A stretch of 64,000 bases of DNA from NCBI GenBank assembly GCA_964370165.1, contig CAYJIG010000001.1, forward strand, positions 62,001 through 126,000, given 5' to 3'. The stretch's first letter is position 1. Each line of letters opens with the position of its first letter. Both the position numbers and the translations under genes were made by a program. The stretch comes from JAAYCI01 sp964370165 (GTDB lineage: Bacteria; Bacillota; Clostridia; Oscillospirales; Ruminococcaceae). This document shows, piece by piece, positions 43,833 through 52,788 of this stretch. The notes beneath the pieces are model-generated. The model searched no databases. It worked only from the letters and a program-made list of their open reading frames with translations, and was not told where the DNA came from.

Positions 43833-44522
43833 TTAAGATGGATCTTTGCCGGAAAACGAATTTTCCCACCTGGTATCAAAGCGACGACGCTGTAATAGCG
43901 GCGAGACGATTTGATATATTTCAAGCAACACAGCCCAAGCAAAGATGGGGCCTATCAGTAAAAATGCTATTTCTAAAGCATCGGGTACAAAATAGCTTAA
44001 AGCAGAAACTTCTGGGTTTAGTGTCATGGAATCTACCTGCCAATACACCCCTGCCAGGCTGGCGGGATCAAACCGCAGAGAGTAAACATTTTTACCGTGT
44101 AAATCAAATACCCAGCTGTTATCACCGGATTTTTGCGCCCAGATTTTATGCTCTTCACTGAAAGAATCGTTTGGCGTTTCGGTGTAGTACACAGCCATCT
44201 CGCCACTGCCACGACCTACAAGATTGCCGCTGAAAACAAACTGGTTTACTACTTGTCCGTCTGGAAAATAAAAAATCAGTTGCGGGTCAGGGTCGGTGGT
44301 GATGAACCACGGGTCTTTATCAAATTCTTCGGCACTTGCAGGCGCAAGCAGGCCATATTGGTCACCGGAGTCGTAAAAATGTAGTGTTTGTGTGGCGAGG
44401 GTACCGTTTTGTATGCGTAAAACGTCTCTTAAAAGAAACCCGCCACAGTATAATAGCCATATAACGGCGGCCGAAATAAAGCAAATCGGTAGTAAGTATC
44501 GGGTGTGCATCTGCTTTTTCAT
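43833..44522 (-). CDS. Small two-anchor membrane protein, module C partner
   Basis: A 229-residue paralogue of the two other small partners, with membrane segments at about residues 12–32 and 183–205. The outer domain shows DPQLIFYFPDGQVVNQF, EMAVYYTE, WVFDLHGKNVYSLRFDPASLAG and VDSMTLN. Its ATG shares one base with the stop codon of the large gene before it (TAATG), so the two are tightly coupled. This is the tightest large–small pairing of the three and supports a stable complex. Confidence 0.73.
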   Translation of the reverse strand: MKKQMHTRYLLPICFISAAVIWLLYCGGFLLRDVLRIQNGTLATQTLHFYDSGDQYGLLAPASAEEFDKDPWFITTDPDPQLIFYFPDGQVVNQFVFSGNLVGRGSGEMAVYYTETPNDSFSEEHKIWAQKSGDNSWVFDLHGKNVYSLRFDPASLAGVYWQVDSMTLNPEVSALSYFVPDALEIAFLLIGPIFAWAVLLEIYQIVSPLLQRRRFDTRWENSFSGKDPS

Positions 44523-46558
44523 TATGAAGCACCTCCCGAAGAGTTTGTGCTTTCTTGCGGAACAAACTCACACATCTCGCCGTCCCATTGGACGCTATAG
44601 TAGCAGTGGCCGACAGCATCCGGATCGGTTGCGCTCCAGCCATTTAGGTTATCAGAAAACATGAATGAAAAATCCGAAAGAAAATATTCGTCTACAGAAT
44701 CTATTAAAATATGGGTGACATTTTCTTGCTTTAAAAACCTGGCAAAATCTTCGGGACTGGTGCTGATACCCTCCGCCGCAAGTGCGGAAGTGGCATTGCC
44801 GTGCAAAATAGGAGTGCCTTCGTCGTCGGTTATAACAGTGCCGGACATGTCGGTGAGGTAGCCGCCATACAAAAGACTGCGCACGGCGGCAAGCTCGTAT
44901 CCAAACATATAAAACCTGCTACCGTCGTCGCCTTGGCTGACAATATACACAGTATCCTCGGGCATAGCACCCTGGCTTACCGCGGCGTCTACAGTGGATT
45001 GCACGGATAGGCGCTCGGTATATTGTGAGGCAGAAACCCTTAAAAAGTTTGCCTGCCAATTAAACGGGATGGCAACTGTGAGTATAAGGCATATAGAAAC
45101 TAAGCTACAAACTACCTGTGCAGTACGCGAGCGGTAAAAACTGGCCTTTGGATGGGTGGCGGAAGATGCCAAAATGGTGAGAGCGCCCATAAGCCACGCT
45201 ATCCAAAACGGAGATATATATCGGGTGTAGTCTTTTAAGACCAAAGCTTCCTGAGGCTGGAAAATAAGCCCGTATGTGAAGATGTTGAAAATATAAAACG
45301 CTGCAAAAAATAAAGACATGCCAAGAGTGAACACGACAACTTTGCGCTGTTGTCTACGGGTAGGTGAAAACACAAACGCAAGCACAGAGATAAGTAAAAT
45401 GATGCACAAAACTACCATGCCGGAGCCTACAACAGAAACAGGATGTGTGAAAAGTGCGCTCATCATCTTCTCAAGTACAACAGAAAACTGGTCGCTACGA
45501 TTAATGCCAAACAGCATTTGTGTGCCTGTGATAAGCAGGCCTACAGGACTTAACGTGCTGCCTTGTGAGCCGAAATTCAGGCGATCTGTAGCGGTGGCAA
45601 GGCTGAAGTGCCAAGACCATAGTAAATATATTGCGAAGATGATAACAGTACCTAAAATAAAAAAGGCAAGCACTACCCATGATTTCTGTAAGCGGCCAAT
45701 GGACAGCTGTTGTCTGTGGCAGAAAAATAAATCAAGGCACGCTACGGCCAGTGCAATCAAAGCAAAGGCAAAGCCCATGTCTTTTATTAAAGTTAAAGCG
45801 GCGATAAGTACAAAGAAAGATAAAAATGTGGATAGAGTCTTGTCTTTTTGGGTAAGATAAAAGCATAAAGTGCCACCAAAAACCATGGCTAAAGGCAAAT
45901 CGGCCATGCAGACAAAATATGTCCATTGCATTTGACCGGCGGATGTGGTCAGTGGAAAAAATAGCGGAATGAAGAAAAGTGATAAAAGCATTAAAACTGA
46001 TGTGCTTTTGCTTTTGTGCCACAAAGCGGCAGGAACGGCCATACAAGCTAAATAAAGCACCATATATCCCGCAATGTAGGAAGCGTCGGAAAACGAGCCG
46101 AAAAACTGGAGCATGTATGCGAATACAATAATCCCCGGCTGGTAGCTGCGTGCAATAAGGCTACTGCGTGCAGTGGTATAAAGCTCGTCGTTTTGCACGG
46201 TGACTTTTGCGGCAGTGCCCCAAAAAGTGAACTCGTCCCAGTGTGTCAGCATCGGGTTTGTGAAAATGCAATAAATTAAAAACAAAACACTACCCAGCAC
46301 AAAAAAAGTGAAACCTACAGAAAAAAGACGGAAAAAATCTTTTTTTGTTCTAAAAACAGTGTAAATAAAAGCGGCGGCGGACAAAATATACCATACATAT
46401 CCGCCGATAGTAAGAAAACCTAAAACACCAAACAAAGAAAAAAAGCACATTGCAACAGCGCAAGATAAAAGAGGTGTCCATGAAGAAGAGCGTCGTAATA
46501 CATGCGCTAAAAACAAAGAAAACGAGGCCAAAGAGGCTATCCCGGCGAAAACACTCAT
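44522..46558 (-). CDS. Large polytopic membrane protein with WDEF loop, module C (putative GT-C-like)
   Basis: A 678-residue member of the same paralogous set. The loop reads THWDEFTFWGTAAKVTVQNDELYT (WDEF at about 107–110). The C-terminal outer domain has VYIVSQGDDGSRFYMFGYEL and ILIDSVDEYFLSDFSFMF, matching the other two. I chose ATG 46558, seven bases after AGGAGGTG; an ATG eight codons earlier would overlap that site. It lies just downstream of the DUF2142 gene in the operon led by the LegB-like dehydratase. Confidence 0.73.
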   Translation of the reverse strand: MSVFAGIASLASFSLFLAHVLRRSSSWTPLLSCAVAMCFFSLFGVLGFLTIGGYVWYILSAAAFIYTVFRTKKDFFRLFSVGFTFFVLGSVLFLIYCIFTNPMLTHWDEFTFWGTAAKVTVQNDELYTTARSSLIARSYQPGIIVFAYMLQFFGSFSDASYIAGYMVLYLACMAVPAALWHKSKSTSVLMLLSLFFIPLFFPLTTSAGQMQWTYFVCMADLPLAMVFGGTLCFYLTQKDKTLSTFLSFFVLIAALTLIKDMGFAFALIALAVACLDLFFCHRQQLSIGRLQKSWVVLAFFILGTVIIFAIYLLWSWHFSLATATDRLNFGSQGSTLSPVGLLITGTQMLFGINRSDQFSVVLEKMMSALFTHPVSVVGSGMVVLCIILLISVLAFVFSPTRRQQRKVVVFTLGMSLFFAAFYIFNIFTYGLIFQPQEALVLKDYTRYISPFWIAWLMGALTILASSATHPKASFYRSRTAQVVCSLVSICLILTVAIPFNWQANFLRVSASQYTERLSVQSTVDAAVSQGAMPEDTVYIVSQGDDGSRFYMFGYELAAVRSLLYGGYLTDMSGTVITDDEGTPILHGNATSALAAEGISTSPEDFARFLKQENVTHILIDSVDEYFLSDFSFMFSDNLNGWSATDPDAVGHCYYSVQWDGEMCEFVPQESTNSSGGAS

Positions 46559-46601
46559 ATCACGACACCTCCTATATAGCAATTTCTGTACAGTATGAAA
46601 A

Positions 46602-48254
46602 TCAATTTTGAACCCAGCCGTATAGGTTGACTAATTTCCAGCCGCCTTCAGAACTTGGAATCCATTGGCCGATGAAATAGTTTTGGAAAAGTAAAACGGC
46701 GCAAAAAACGGCCAGAGATATTGAAAAATAAAGTAAAAACGAATAATTTACAGTTGTGTTTTTATCTTGCAAAGTGCGCGGCTTTATCACCCGGGAAAAA
46801 AGAGCAGAGGCGGCCGTAGCACAAAGCAAAAATGTAGGCAGGAAATATCGGGGTTGCATGCCTGTGATGCGAATAGACTGAAAATCGGTGTCTGTAACAT
46901 ACATTCCGCAAAGTATGGCGGCGGCATATAAAAGACCGATGACTAAAAGGCCGGCGGCAAAGCGTTTGCGCTCTGGCTTTTCGCCGGTGGAAAGCACGCA
47001 TCCTAAAAATATGGAGACCACCGAAAGGCCACTGATAAGCGGCAGGTTCATGTCCATAGCGCCAAGTCTGCCTAAATCAAACAAATATCCCACGTTTTCA
47101 TATAAAGACTGCACGGCCACAGAAAGAAAACGTAAAGGATACAAAAGCATAAAACTCAGCTGTGCGGCGGGGTCGGCCGCAGTACCACTGCCACGAGGTA
47201 AAACGTCGGGCCAGCCTTGTTTTAGCAGGCCGCCGTCGACAAACCCGAGCACATACCACGCAAAAACAGCAATAAAGGCAGTGGCGGTGATATATACCAT
47301 GCGGTTTTTTGGCCATTTTTCAGGTAGTGAGAACCGCTCTTTAGGAATAAGTAAAAGTAAAGCCGCCAGTAAAAAGTTGAGGGGTTTAATATAGGTTGCA
47401 ACAGCCAAGGCCGCCACAAAAGTGTATATGTGAACAGGGCGAATATTGTCGCGGAGAACAATACTTGCAAGGAAATAGCAAAGGCCCAGCATGAGAGCGT
47501 CGTAAGAGCAGGACGCCGCCATAAATAACGATAAAGGGAGAAGGCAAAAGACTAGCAAAACACCTTTGTATTTTTTTGCATTTTTCAAAGCGGCATAGCA
47601 TAAAAAAGTATATAAAAGTAAGTTGGCGATACGTGCGGCATACATTTGCCCAAGTGCGCTGAAGCCGAAAAGTCTTGCAATGGAAATAAACAAACCCTGG
47701 TGTAAAAACGGCAGTAGCATAAACAAAATAGGCGCCTCGGCAGTCTCGGAGGGAAGATCGCCATTTTCCAAAGCGTCATGATACTCTGAAATAAGCGCAG
47801 GGTTTAGCAAGGCGTTTTGATACATGACATTGTGGTTCATCGGCGCCTTGAAAATATCGACTAAATGAGAGACATCGCCGGGATACTGCGCGTCGTATTG
47901 ATAGGTGAAACTACCCATTGAGATAGATTGCGCACGAAGGAAATGCTTGTCTTCGTCAGGTGCCTGCAAAGGAGCCAGCGCAAAGCAAAATAACAGCCCG
48001 GTAATGAATATAGCAATGGCAGCTTTTACCTCAAGGCGCTTGCACCGAGAAATTAAGAACACAGCGGCATAAAGCACGGAAAACACAGCGCCAAGGCATA
48101 AACTGGCGACTATAAAAGAAAAATCGGCCGGAAGCAAAAAAACAACCCGCCAAAAATAAACAAGAAAAATAGAGGCTACCCAAACACAGGCGTAGCCTAA
48201 AATCCAGCCCATGTAGGGTGGAAATGTTATTTTTGAAAGGTGTTTTTGTAGCAT
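46602..48254 (-). CDS. DUF2142 family membrane protein
   Basis: A 550-residue polytopic protein with about twelve membrane segments. The outer loop APLQAPDEDKHFLRAQSISMGSF, with its PDE(x)xH pattern, and SCSYDALMLGLCYF identify DUF2142. This family sits in polysaccharide and teichoic acid gene clusters and has been suggested to be GT-C-like, but no reaction is proven. It starts at ATG 48254, 20 bases after the LegB-like gene, and leads into the three large–small modules, so all belong to one surface glycan operon. Confidence 0.85.
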   Translation of the reverse strand: MLQKHLSKITFPPYMGWILGYACVWVASIFLVYFWRVVFLLPADFSFIVASLCLGAVFSVLYAAVFLISRCKRLEVKAAIAIFITGLLFCFALAPLQAPDEDKHFLRAQSISMGSFTYQYDAQYPGDVSHLVDIFKAPMNHNVMYQNALLNPALISEYHDALENGDLPSETAEAPILFMLLPFLHQGLFISIARLFGFSALGQMYAARIANLLLYTFLCYAALKNAKKYKGVLLVFCLLPLSLFMAASCSYDALMLGLCYFLASIVLRDNIRPVHIYTFVAALAVATYIKPLNFLLAALLLLIPKERFSLPEKWPKNRMVYITATAFIAVFAWYVLGFVDGGLLKQGWPDVLPRGSGTAADPAAQLSFMLLYPLRFLSVAVQSLYENVGYLFDLGRLGAMDMNLPLISGLSVVSIFLGCVLSTGEKPERKRFAAGLLVIGLLYAAAILCGMYVTDTDFQSIRITGMQPRYFLPTFLLCATAASALFSRVIKPRTLQDKNTTVNYSFLLYFSISLAVFCAVLLFQNYFIGQWIPSSEGGWKLVNLYGWVQN

Positions 48255-48274
48255 ATAGCCTCATTAAAGTGATT

Positions 48275-49258
48275 TTAGATGTTGTATAAATCAGCCTTAT
48301 AGCTGTCCAGATGCTCGCGTAGCCATTCGATGGTAGCGGCGATGCCCTCTTCAAAGGTATAAGCAGGCTTCCAGTCTGTCATGGCGCGTAGTTTGTCGGC
48401 ACTGCCTAAAAGACGCTCCACTTCGCTTTTTTCGGGGCGAAGACGGTCTGAGTCACACACAATTTCGGCGTTTGGATTGATTTGAGAAATAAGTTCGTTT
48501 GCCAAGTCGCCGATAGATATTTCACGCTGAGTAGCGATGTTTATCTCTTCGCCGATGGCCTTATCGCAGTCGGCAATAGCGATAAAACCTTGGGCAGTGT
48601 CTTTAACATAGTTGAAATCCCGTGTGGGATGAAGGCTACCGAGGTTTATTTTTTCGGCGCCTGAAAGAAGCTGGGTGATTATGGTGGGGATGACGGCCCG
48701 TGCACTTTGGCGGGGCCCGTATGTGTTGAAGGGACGCACAATGGACAAAGGTGTGGCAAAGCTGCGATAAAAGCTTTCTGCCAGTCGGTCTGCGCCGATT
48801 TTAGTGGCGGAATAAGGGCTTTGGCCCTGGAATGGATGATTTTCGTCAATGGGCACATATTGGGCTGTGCCATACACCTCGCTGGTGGATGTCACCAAAA
48901 GGCGCTCTGTGCCTTGGTCACGCGCGGCGTTTAACACATTTAGCGTGCCTTTAATGTTAGTATCAACATAGCTGTCAGGGCTGTGGTATGAAAACGGAAT
49001 AGCAATAAGTGCCGCTAGGTGGTATACCGTATTACAGCCTTGCATAGCTGTTTGCACGCCGTGCGGGTCACGCACGTCGCCTAAAAACACTTCTATTTCA
49101 TTTTTCACACTGGGACTGAGACTATCAAGCCAGCCCCATGTACCGAACGAATTATAATAGCAAAATGCCTTTACTTTATCTCCGCGTTCCACCAGTGCTT
49201 CCACAAGATGACTGCCGATAAATCCATCGGCTCCGGTTACCAATACTTTGTTTGCCAA
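48275..49258 (-). CDS. legB: NAD-dependent 4,6-dehydratase, LegB-like
   Basis: A 327-residue short-chain dehydrogenase/reductase. NAD-binding is shown by VTGADGFIGSHLVEAL, the catalytic triad by STSEVYG and PYSATKIGAD (YxxxK). The stretch KVKAFCYYNSFGTWGWLD after the Rossmann start is typical of the LegB-like group acting on nucleotide-linked GlcNAc, the first committed step towards legionaminic acid. The start is taken as TTG 49258, eight bases after AGGGGCG; the long open frame upstream is not protein-like. It is first in the leftward operon, divergent from the other leg genes. Confidence 0.88.
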   Translation of the reverse strand: MANKVLVTGADGFIGSHLVEALVERGDKVKAFCYYNSFGTWGWLDSLSPSVKNEIEVFLGDVRDPHGVQTAMQGCNTVYHLAALIAIPFSYHSPDSYVDTNIKGTLNVLNAARDQGTERLLVTSTSEVYGTAQYVPIDENHPFQGQSPYSATKIGADRLAESFYRSFATPLSIVRPFNTYGPRQSARAVIPTIITQLLSGAEKINLGSLHPTRDFNYVKDTAQGFIAIADCDKAIGEEINIATQREISIGDLANELISQINPNAEIVCDSDRLRPEKSEVERLLGSADKLRAMTDWKPAYTFEEGIAATIEWLREHLDSYKADLYNI

Positions 49259-49304
49259 AAAACACACGCCCCTATCTTTACTTTCATTTAACAAATACGT
49301 CATA

Positions 49305-49333
49305 ATTATACAATACATACGGCTTTTTTTCAA
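49305..49333 (-). promoter_or_regulatory. Promoter of the leftward legB–DUF2142–module operon
   Basis: On the minus strand TTGAAA (49328–49333), 17-base spacer, perfect TATAAT (49305–49310). It is back to back with the rightward promoter 77 bases away. Confidence 0.75.
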
Positions 49334-49409
49334 CCGAGGCAGGCGAATATTCACAAAGTGGGGATAAGCGCCATAAAATAAAGAAATCAATACAGAATAA
49401 ATACCTGTA

Positions 49410-49438
49410 TTGATGTTATGAGAAATTACTAGTATAAT
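49410..49438 (+). promoter_or_regulatory. Promoter of the rightward legC operon
   Basis: TTGATG (49410–49415), 17-base spacer, TATAAT (49433–49438). Confidence 0.7.
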
Positions 49439-49493
49439 AATAAAAATGAAAGTAAGTGTATATAATTTATGTATAGATAAAACGAGGGAAAAC

Positions 49494-50654
49494 ATGGAAA
49501 ATGCATTTATACCGTTGTCGGTACCAAACTTTTCCGGCAACGAGAAAGAATATGTGAATGATGCCGTGGTAAGCGAATGGGTATCAAGCGGCGGAGCAAA
49601 AGTTACAGAGTTTGAAAACAAGCTGGCAGAGTATGCCGGTGTGTCTTCTGCGGTGGCGTGTGCTTCGGGTACGGCAGGGCTTCATCTTGCTATGCTGGTG
49701 GCGGGAATAGGCGCAAACGATGAAGTGATTGTGCCCAGCCTTACGTTTATTGCCGCGGTAAATCCCGTAACATATGTGGGCGCGCATCCGGTGTTTATCG
49801 GCTGTGATGATACTTTATGTATAGATCCTGACGCTGTACAAAATTTTTGCGAAAACAACTGTAGCATGAAAGACGGTGTTTTGGTAAACAACAAAACAAA
49901 ACGTGTAGTGAAAGCCATTGAAGTGGTGCATGTTTTTGGCGAGATGTGTGACATGGAGAGACTGGTAGACATTGCTGAAAAATATAGTCTTGTGTTGATT
50001 GAAGACGCCACCGAGGCGCTGGGTACTTATTATAAAGAAGGCAAATATAAAGGCTGCATGGCCGGTAGTATAGGCGATGTAGGTGTATACAGCTTTAACG
50101 GAAACAAGATTATCACAACAGGAAGCGGCGGGATGCTGGTAAGCCGTCACGACAGCTGGGTAAAACACGCAAAGCATCTTTCCACCCAGGCGAAAACCAG
50201 CGAAGTGTTTTATACCCACGATGAAATAGGGTACAACTACCGCATGACAAACCTACAAGCGGCGCTGGGCCTGGCTCAGCTGGAACAGCTGGAGGGTTTT
50301 ATTGCCCGAAAAGAAGAAATGTATGCCGGGTATGTGCAAAAATTAGACGGAAAAAATGGCCTGCGTGTGTTACCATTTAAAGAAACTGTGCGCAGTAACA
50401 AGTGGTTTTTTAGCTTGTATGTGGGCGATTTTGCGATGGATAGAGACGAGCTGATAGATTACTTGCAGAAAAAGCGAATTCAAACAAGGTCTATCTGGGG
50501 ACTGATAAATGACCAAACACCGTATAAAAACAACGAAGCATACGGGCTTGAAAAAGCGGTGATGTACCACAAAAATATTGTGAACTTGCCGTGCTCCACA
50601 AACCTTACCGATAGCGGGATACAAAGAGTGTGCGACGAGATTTTAGCTCTGTAA
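49494..50654 (+). CDS. legC: PLP-dependent aminotransferase, LegC-like
   Basis: A 386-residue DegT/DnrJ/EryC1 family aminotransferase. It should transfer an amino group to the 4-keto sugar made by the LegB-like enzyme. IPLSVPNFSGNEKEYV and WVSSGGAKVTEFE at the N-terminus are characteristic of the LegC-type group. The PLP lysine is in SFNGNKIITTGSGGM. Further conserved blocks are EDATEALG and YNYRMTNLQAALGLAQL. GAGGG before ATG 49494 sets the start. It leads the rightward nonulosonic acid operon. Confidence 0.9.
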   Translation: MENAFIPLSVPNFSGNEKEYVNDAVVSEWVSSGGAKVTEFENKLAEYAGVSSAVACASGTAGLHLAMLVAGIGANDEVIVPSLTFIAAVNPVTYVGAHPVFIGCDDTLCIDPDAVQNFCENNCSMKDGVLVNNKTKRVVKAIEVVHVFGEMCDMERLVDIAEKYSLVLIEDATEALGTYYKEGKYKGCMAGSIGDVGVYSFNGNKIITTGSGGMLVSRHDSWVKHAKHLSTQAKTSEVFYTHDEIGYNYRMTNLQAALGLAQLEQLEGFIARKEEMYAGYVQKLDGKNGLRVLPFKETVRSNKWFFSLYVGDFAMDRDELIDYLQKKRIQTRSIWGLINDQTPYKNNEAYGLEKAVMYHKNIVNLPCSTNLTDSGIQRVCDEILAL

Positions 50655-50693
50655 AAATAATGAAGTAAGATAAGAGTGAAGGGGCTGTGGTGT

Positions 50694-51743
50694 GTGGATT
50701 TTAAAGAACTGATTATATCTAAAAACATATCGGCCATTGACGCCATGCGGCGTCTTGATGAGGCTGGGTGTCGTATTTTGTTTATTGCTGAAAGTGGCAA
50801 GCTGCAAGGTGTGCTTACAGACAGCGATATCAGAAAATATATTTTGCGTGGCGGTGATTTAGCGTCGTCGGTGGAAAAAGTGGCGAATTTTTCGCCAAAG
50901 AGTCTTCATTTAAACGAGCGGAAAAATGCACAAGACTTTATGATGGAAAACTATATAGACGCAGTGCCGCTACTTGACGACGAGGGTAATATCATAGACG
51001 TGGTTTTTGCAAACCAAAAAGTTGGTGACGCAAAAGAAAATGCACGTCTTGATATACCTGTGGTGGTGATGGCAGGCGGGCTTGGAACAAGGCTTTATCC
51101 GTACACGAAAATACTCCCAAAGCCGTTGATACCCATAGGCGAAAACCCAATTATAGAGCATGTGCTGGGCAAGTTTTTGGATTTTGGATGTGGGCAGTTT
51201 CATCTGCTGGTAAACTATCGCAAAAACATGCTGAAAAGCTATTTTGCCGATCTTGAAAACCCGTATGACATAAGTTGGGTGGATGAGGACAAACCACTGG
51301 GCACAGGCGGCGGGCTAAGCCTGCTAAAAGGCAAGCTCAGCGAGGCGTTTTTTCTTACAAACTGCGACACATTGATAGAAGCGGACTATGCCGACATAGC
51401 AAAAATGCATAAAGAGCAAAAAAACACCATCACCATGGTGTGTGCCACAAAACAGTACACCATTCCGTACGGCGTGGTGGAGCTGTCTGAGTCGGGCGAG
51501 TATACGCATATAAAAGAAAAACCATGCATGAATTTTTTGACAAATACCGGAATGTATCTTGTGGAGCCGAATGTGCTGGATGAAATAGAAGATGACGTGG
51601 CGCAGGGCTTTCCCGATATAATAGAAACTTGTAAAAAACAAGGCATGCGCATAGGAATATATCCAATAGGTGAGGCTATGTTTATGGACATGGGCCAGAT
51701 AGAAGAACTGGATGAGATGAGACGACGTTTCGAAGGCGCATAA
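50694..51743 (+). CDS. CBS-domain nucleotidyltransferase, PtmE-like
   Basis: A 349-residue protein with a pair of CBS motifs (about residues 1–110, ISAIDAMRRLDEAG; LQGVLTDSDIRKYI) fused to a sugar-phosphate nucleotidyltransferase domain (VVVMAGGLGTRLYPYTKILPKPLIPIGENPIIEHV). This fusion matches PtmE of Campylobacter, which makes GDP-glucosamine for legionaminic acid synthesis; that suggests a GDP-linked route here too. The GTG start at 50694 has GAAGGGG nine bases upstream. The CBS part may bind a nucleotide and regulate the enzyme. Confidence 0.85.
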   Translation: MDFKELIISKNISAIDAMRRLDEAGCRILFIAESGKLQGVLTDSDIRKYILRGGDLASSVEKVANFSPKSLHLNERKNAQDFMMENYIDAVPLLDDEGNIIDVVFANQKVGDAKENARLDIPVVVMAGGLGTRLYPYTKILPKPLIPIGENPIIEHVLGKFLDFGCGQFHLLVNYRKNMLKSYFADLENPYDISWVDEDKPLGTGGGLSLLKGKLSEAFFLTNCDTLIEADYADIAKMHKEQKNTITMVCATKQYTIPYGVVELSESGEYTHIKEKPCMNFLTNTGMYLVEPNVLDEIEDDVAQGFPDIIETCKKQGMRIGIYPIGEAMFMDMGQIEELDEMRRRFEGA

Positions 51744-51765
51744 ACGGAAAACAGGAGGAAACAGC

Positions 51766-52761
51766 GTGTCGGTTTTGATTATTGCAGAGGCGGGAGTAAA
51801 CCATAACGGTGACCTAAACATGGCCAAAGAAATGGCTCTTGCTGCAAAAAATGCAGGCGCAGACATAGTGAAATATCAAACGGCCGTGCCAAAGCTGGTG
51901 GCAAGCAAATTTGCCCAAAAGGCCGCGTATCAAAAAGAAGCCACAAAAGACGACGAAAGCCAGCTGGACATGATACGCAAGCTGCATTTTGATTTCAAGG
52001 CGCATGAAGAACTGAAAGAATATTGCGAGTCTATAGGTATTGTGTATCTTTCCTCGGCGTTTGATTTGCCGAGTGTGGATTTTTTACACAGCCTTGATTT
52101 ACCATATGACAAAATACCGTCGGGCGAGATTACAAACCTGCCGTATCTTGAGAAAATAGGCAAGAAAAACAAGCCTATTTTGCTGTCTACCGGCATGAGC
52201 ACTTTGCCGGAAATAGACGATGCATTGACTGTTTTGCAAGATGCCGGTGCGGAAGATATCACACTCTTGCACTGCAACACAGAATACCCCACGCCGTTTT
52301 GTGACGCGAATTTATTGGCGATGCTGGACTTGTGTGAGGCGTTTGGGTTTCCTGTGGGATACAGTGACCACACCGAGGGGTATGTTGCGGCGGTGGCGGC
52401 GGTGGCGCTGGGCGCGGTGGTTATCGAAAAGCATTTCACGCTTGATAAAACCCTGCCGGGGCCTGACCATAAAGCAAGCCTAGACGAAAACCAGCTGGCG
52501 GAAATGGTGGCTGCAGTGCGAAACACCGAAGCCGCCTTGGGCGAGCGTAGCAAGGCTGTTAGCCAAAGCGAAGAAAAAAATAAGCCCATTGCAAGGAAAA
52601 GCATAGTGGCAGCGTGTGACATTAAAAAAGGTGAAGTGTTCTGCGAAGAAAACCTTACCACAAAACGTCCGGGAGAGGGTATCTCACCGATGAAATGGTA
52701 TGACATACTTGGGAAAAAAGCAGAGAGAGATTACAGCGAAGATGAGCCTATAGAAGAATAA
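51766..52761 (+). CDS. legI: N-acetylneuraminate/legionaminate synthase (NeuB family)
   Basis: A 331-residue NeuB-family synthase that condenses phosphoenolpyruvate with a six-carbon amino sugar to form a nine-carbon nonulosonic acid. IAEAGVNHNGD, KIPSGEITNLPYLEKI, LLSTGMST, YSDHTEGYVA and VIEKHFTLDKTLPGPDH are the family blocks. The C-terminal 70 residues form the SAF (antifreeze-like) domain (ARKSIVAACDIKKGE). The GTG start follows AGGAGG. With LegB- and LegC-like enzymes present, legionaminic acid or a close relative is a likelier product than sialic acid. Confidence 0.92.
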   Translation: MSVLIIAEAGVNHNGDLNMAKEMALAAKNAGADIVKYQTAVPKLVASKFAQKAAYQKEATKDDESQLDMIRKLHFDFKAHEELKEYCESIGIVYLSSAFDLPSVDFLHSLDLPYDKIPSGEITNLPYLEKIGKKNKPILLSTGMSTLPEIDDALTVLQDAGAEDITLLHCNTEYPTPFCDANLLAMLDLCEAFGFPVGYSDHTEGYVAAVAAVALGAVVIEKHFTLDKTLPGPDHKASLDENQLAEMVAAVRNTEAALGERSKAVSQSEEKNKPIARKSIVAACDIKKGEVFCEENLTTKRPGEGISPMKWYDILGKKAERDYSEDEPIEE

Positions 52762-52788
52762 AAACTAACATCGAGAGGTCGCAAATAT

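Noticed and set aside
48275..49621. Longer LegB-like protein with a hydrophobic N-terminal region
   Set aside because: The upstream frame crosses both divergent promoters and the opposite operon's start; the Rossmann fold begins right after TTG 49258, which has a good ribosome binding site.
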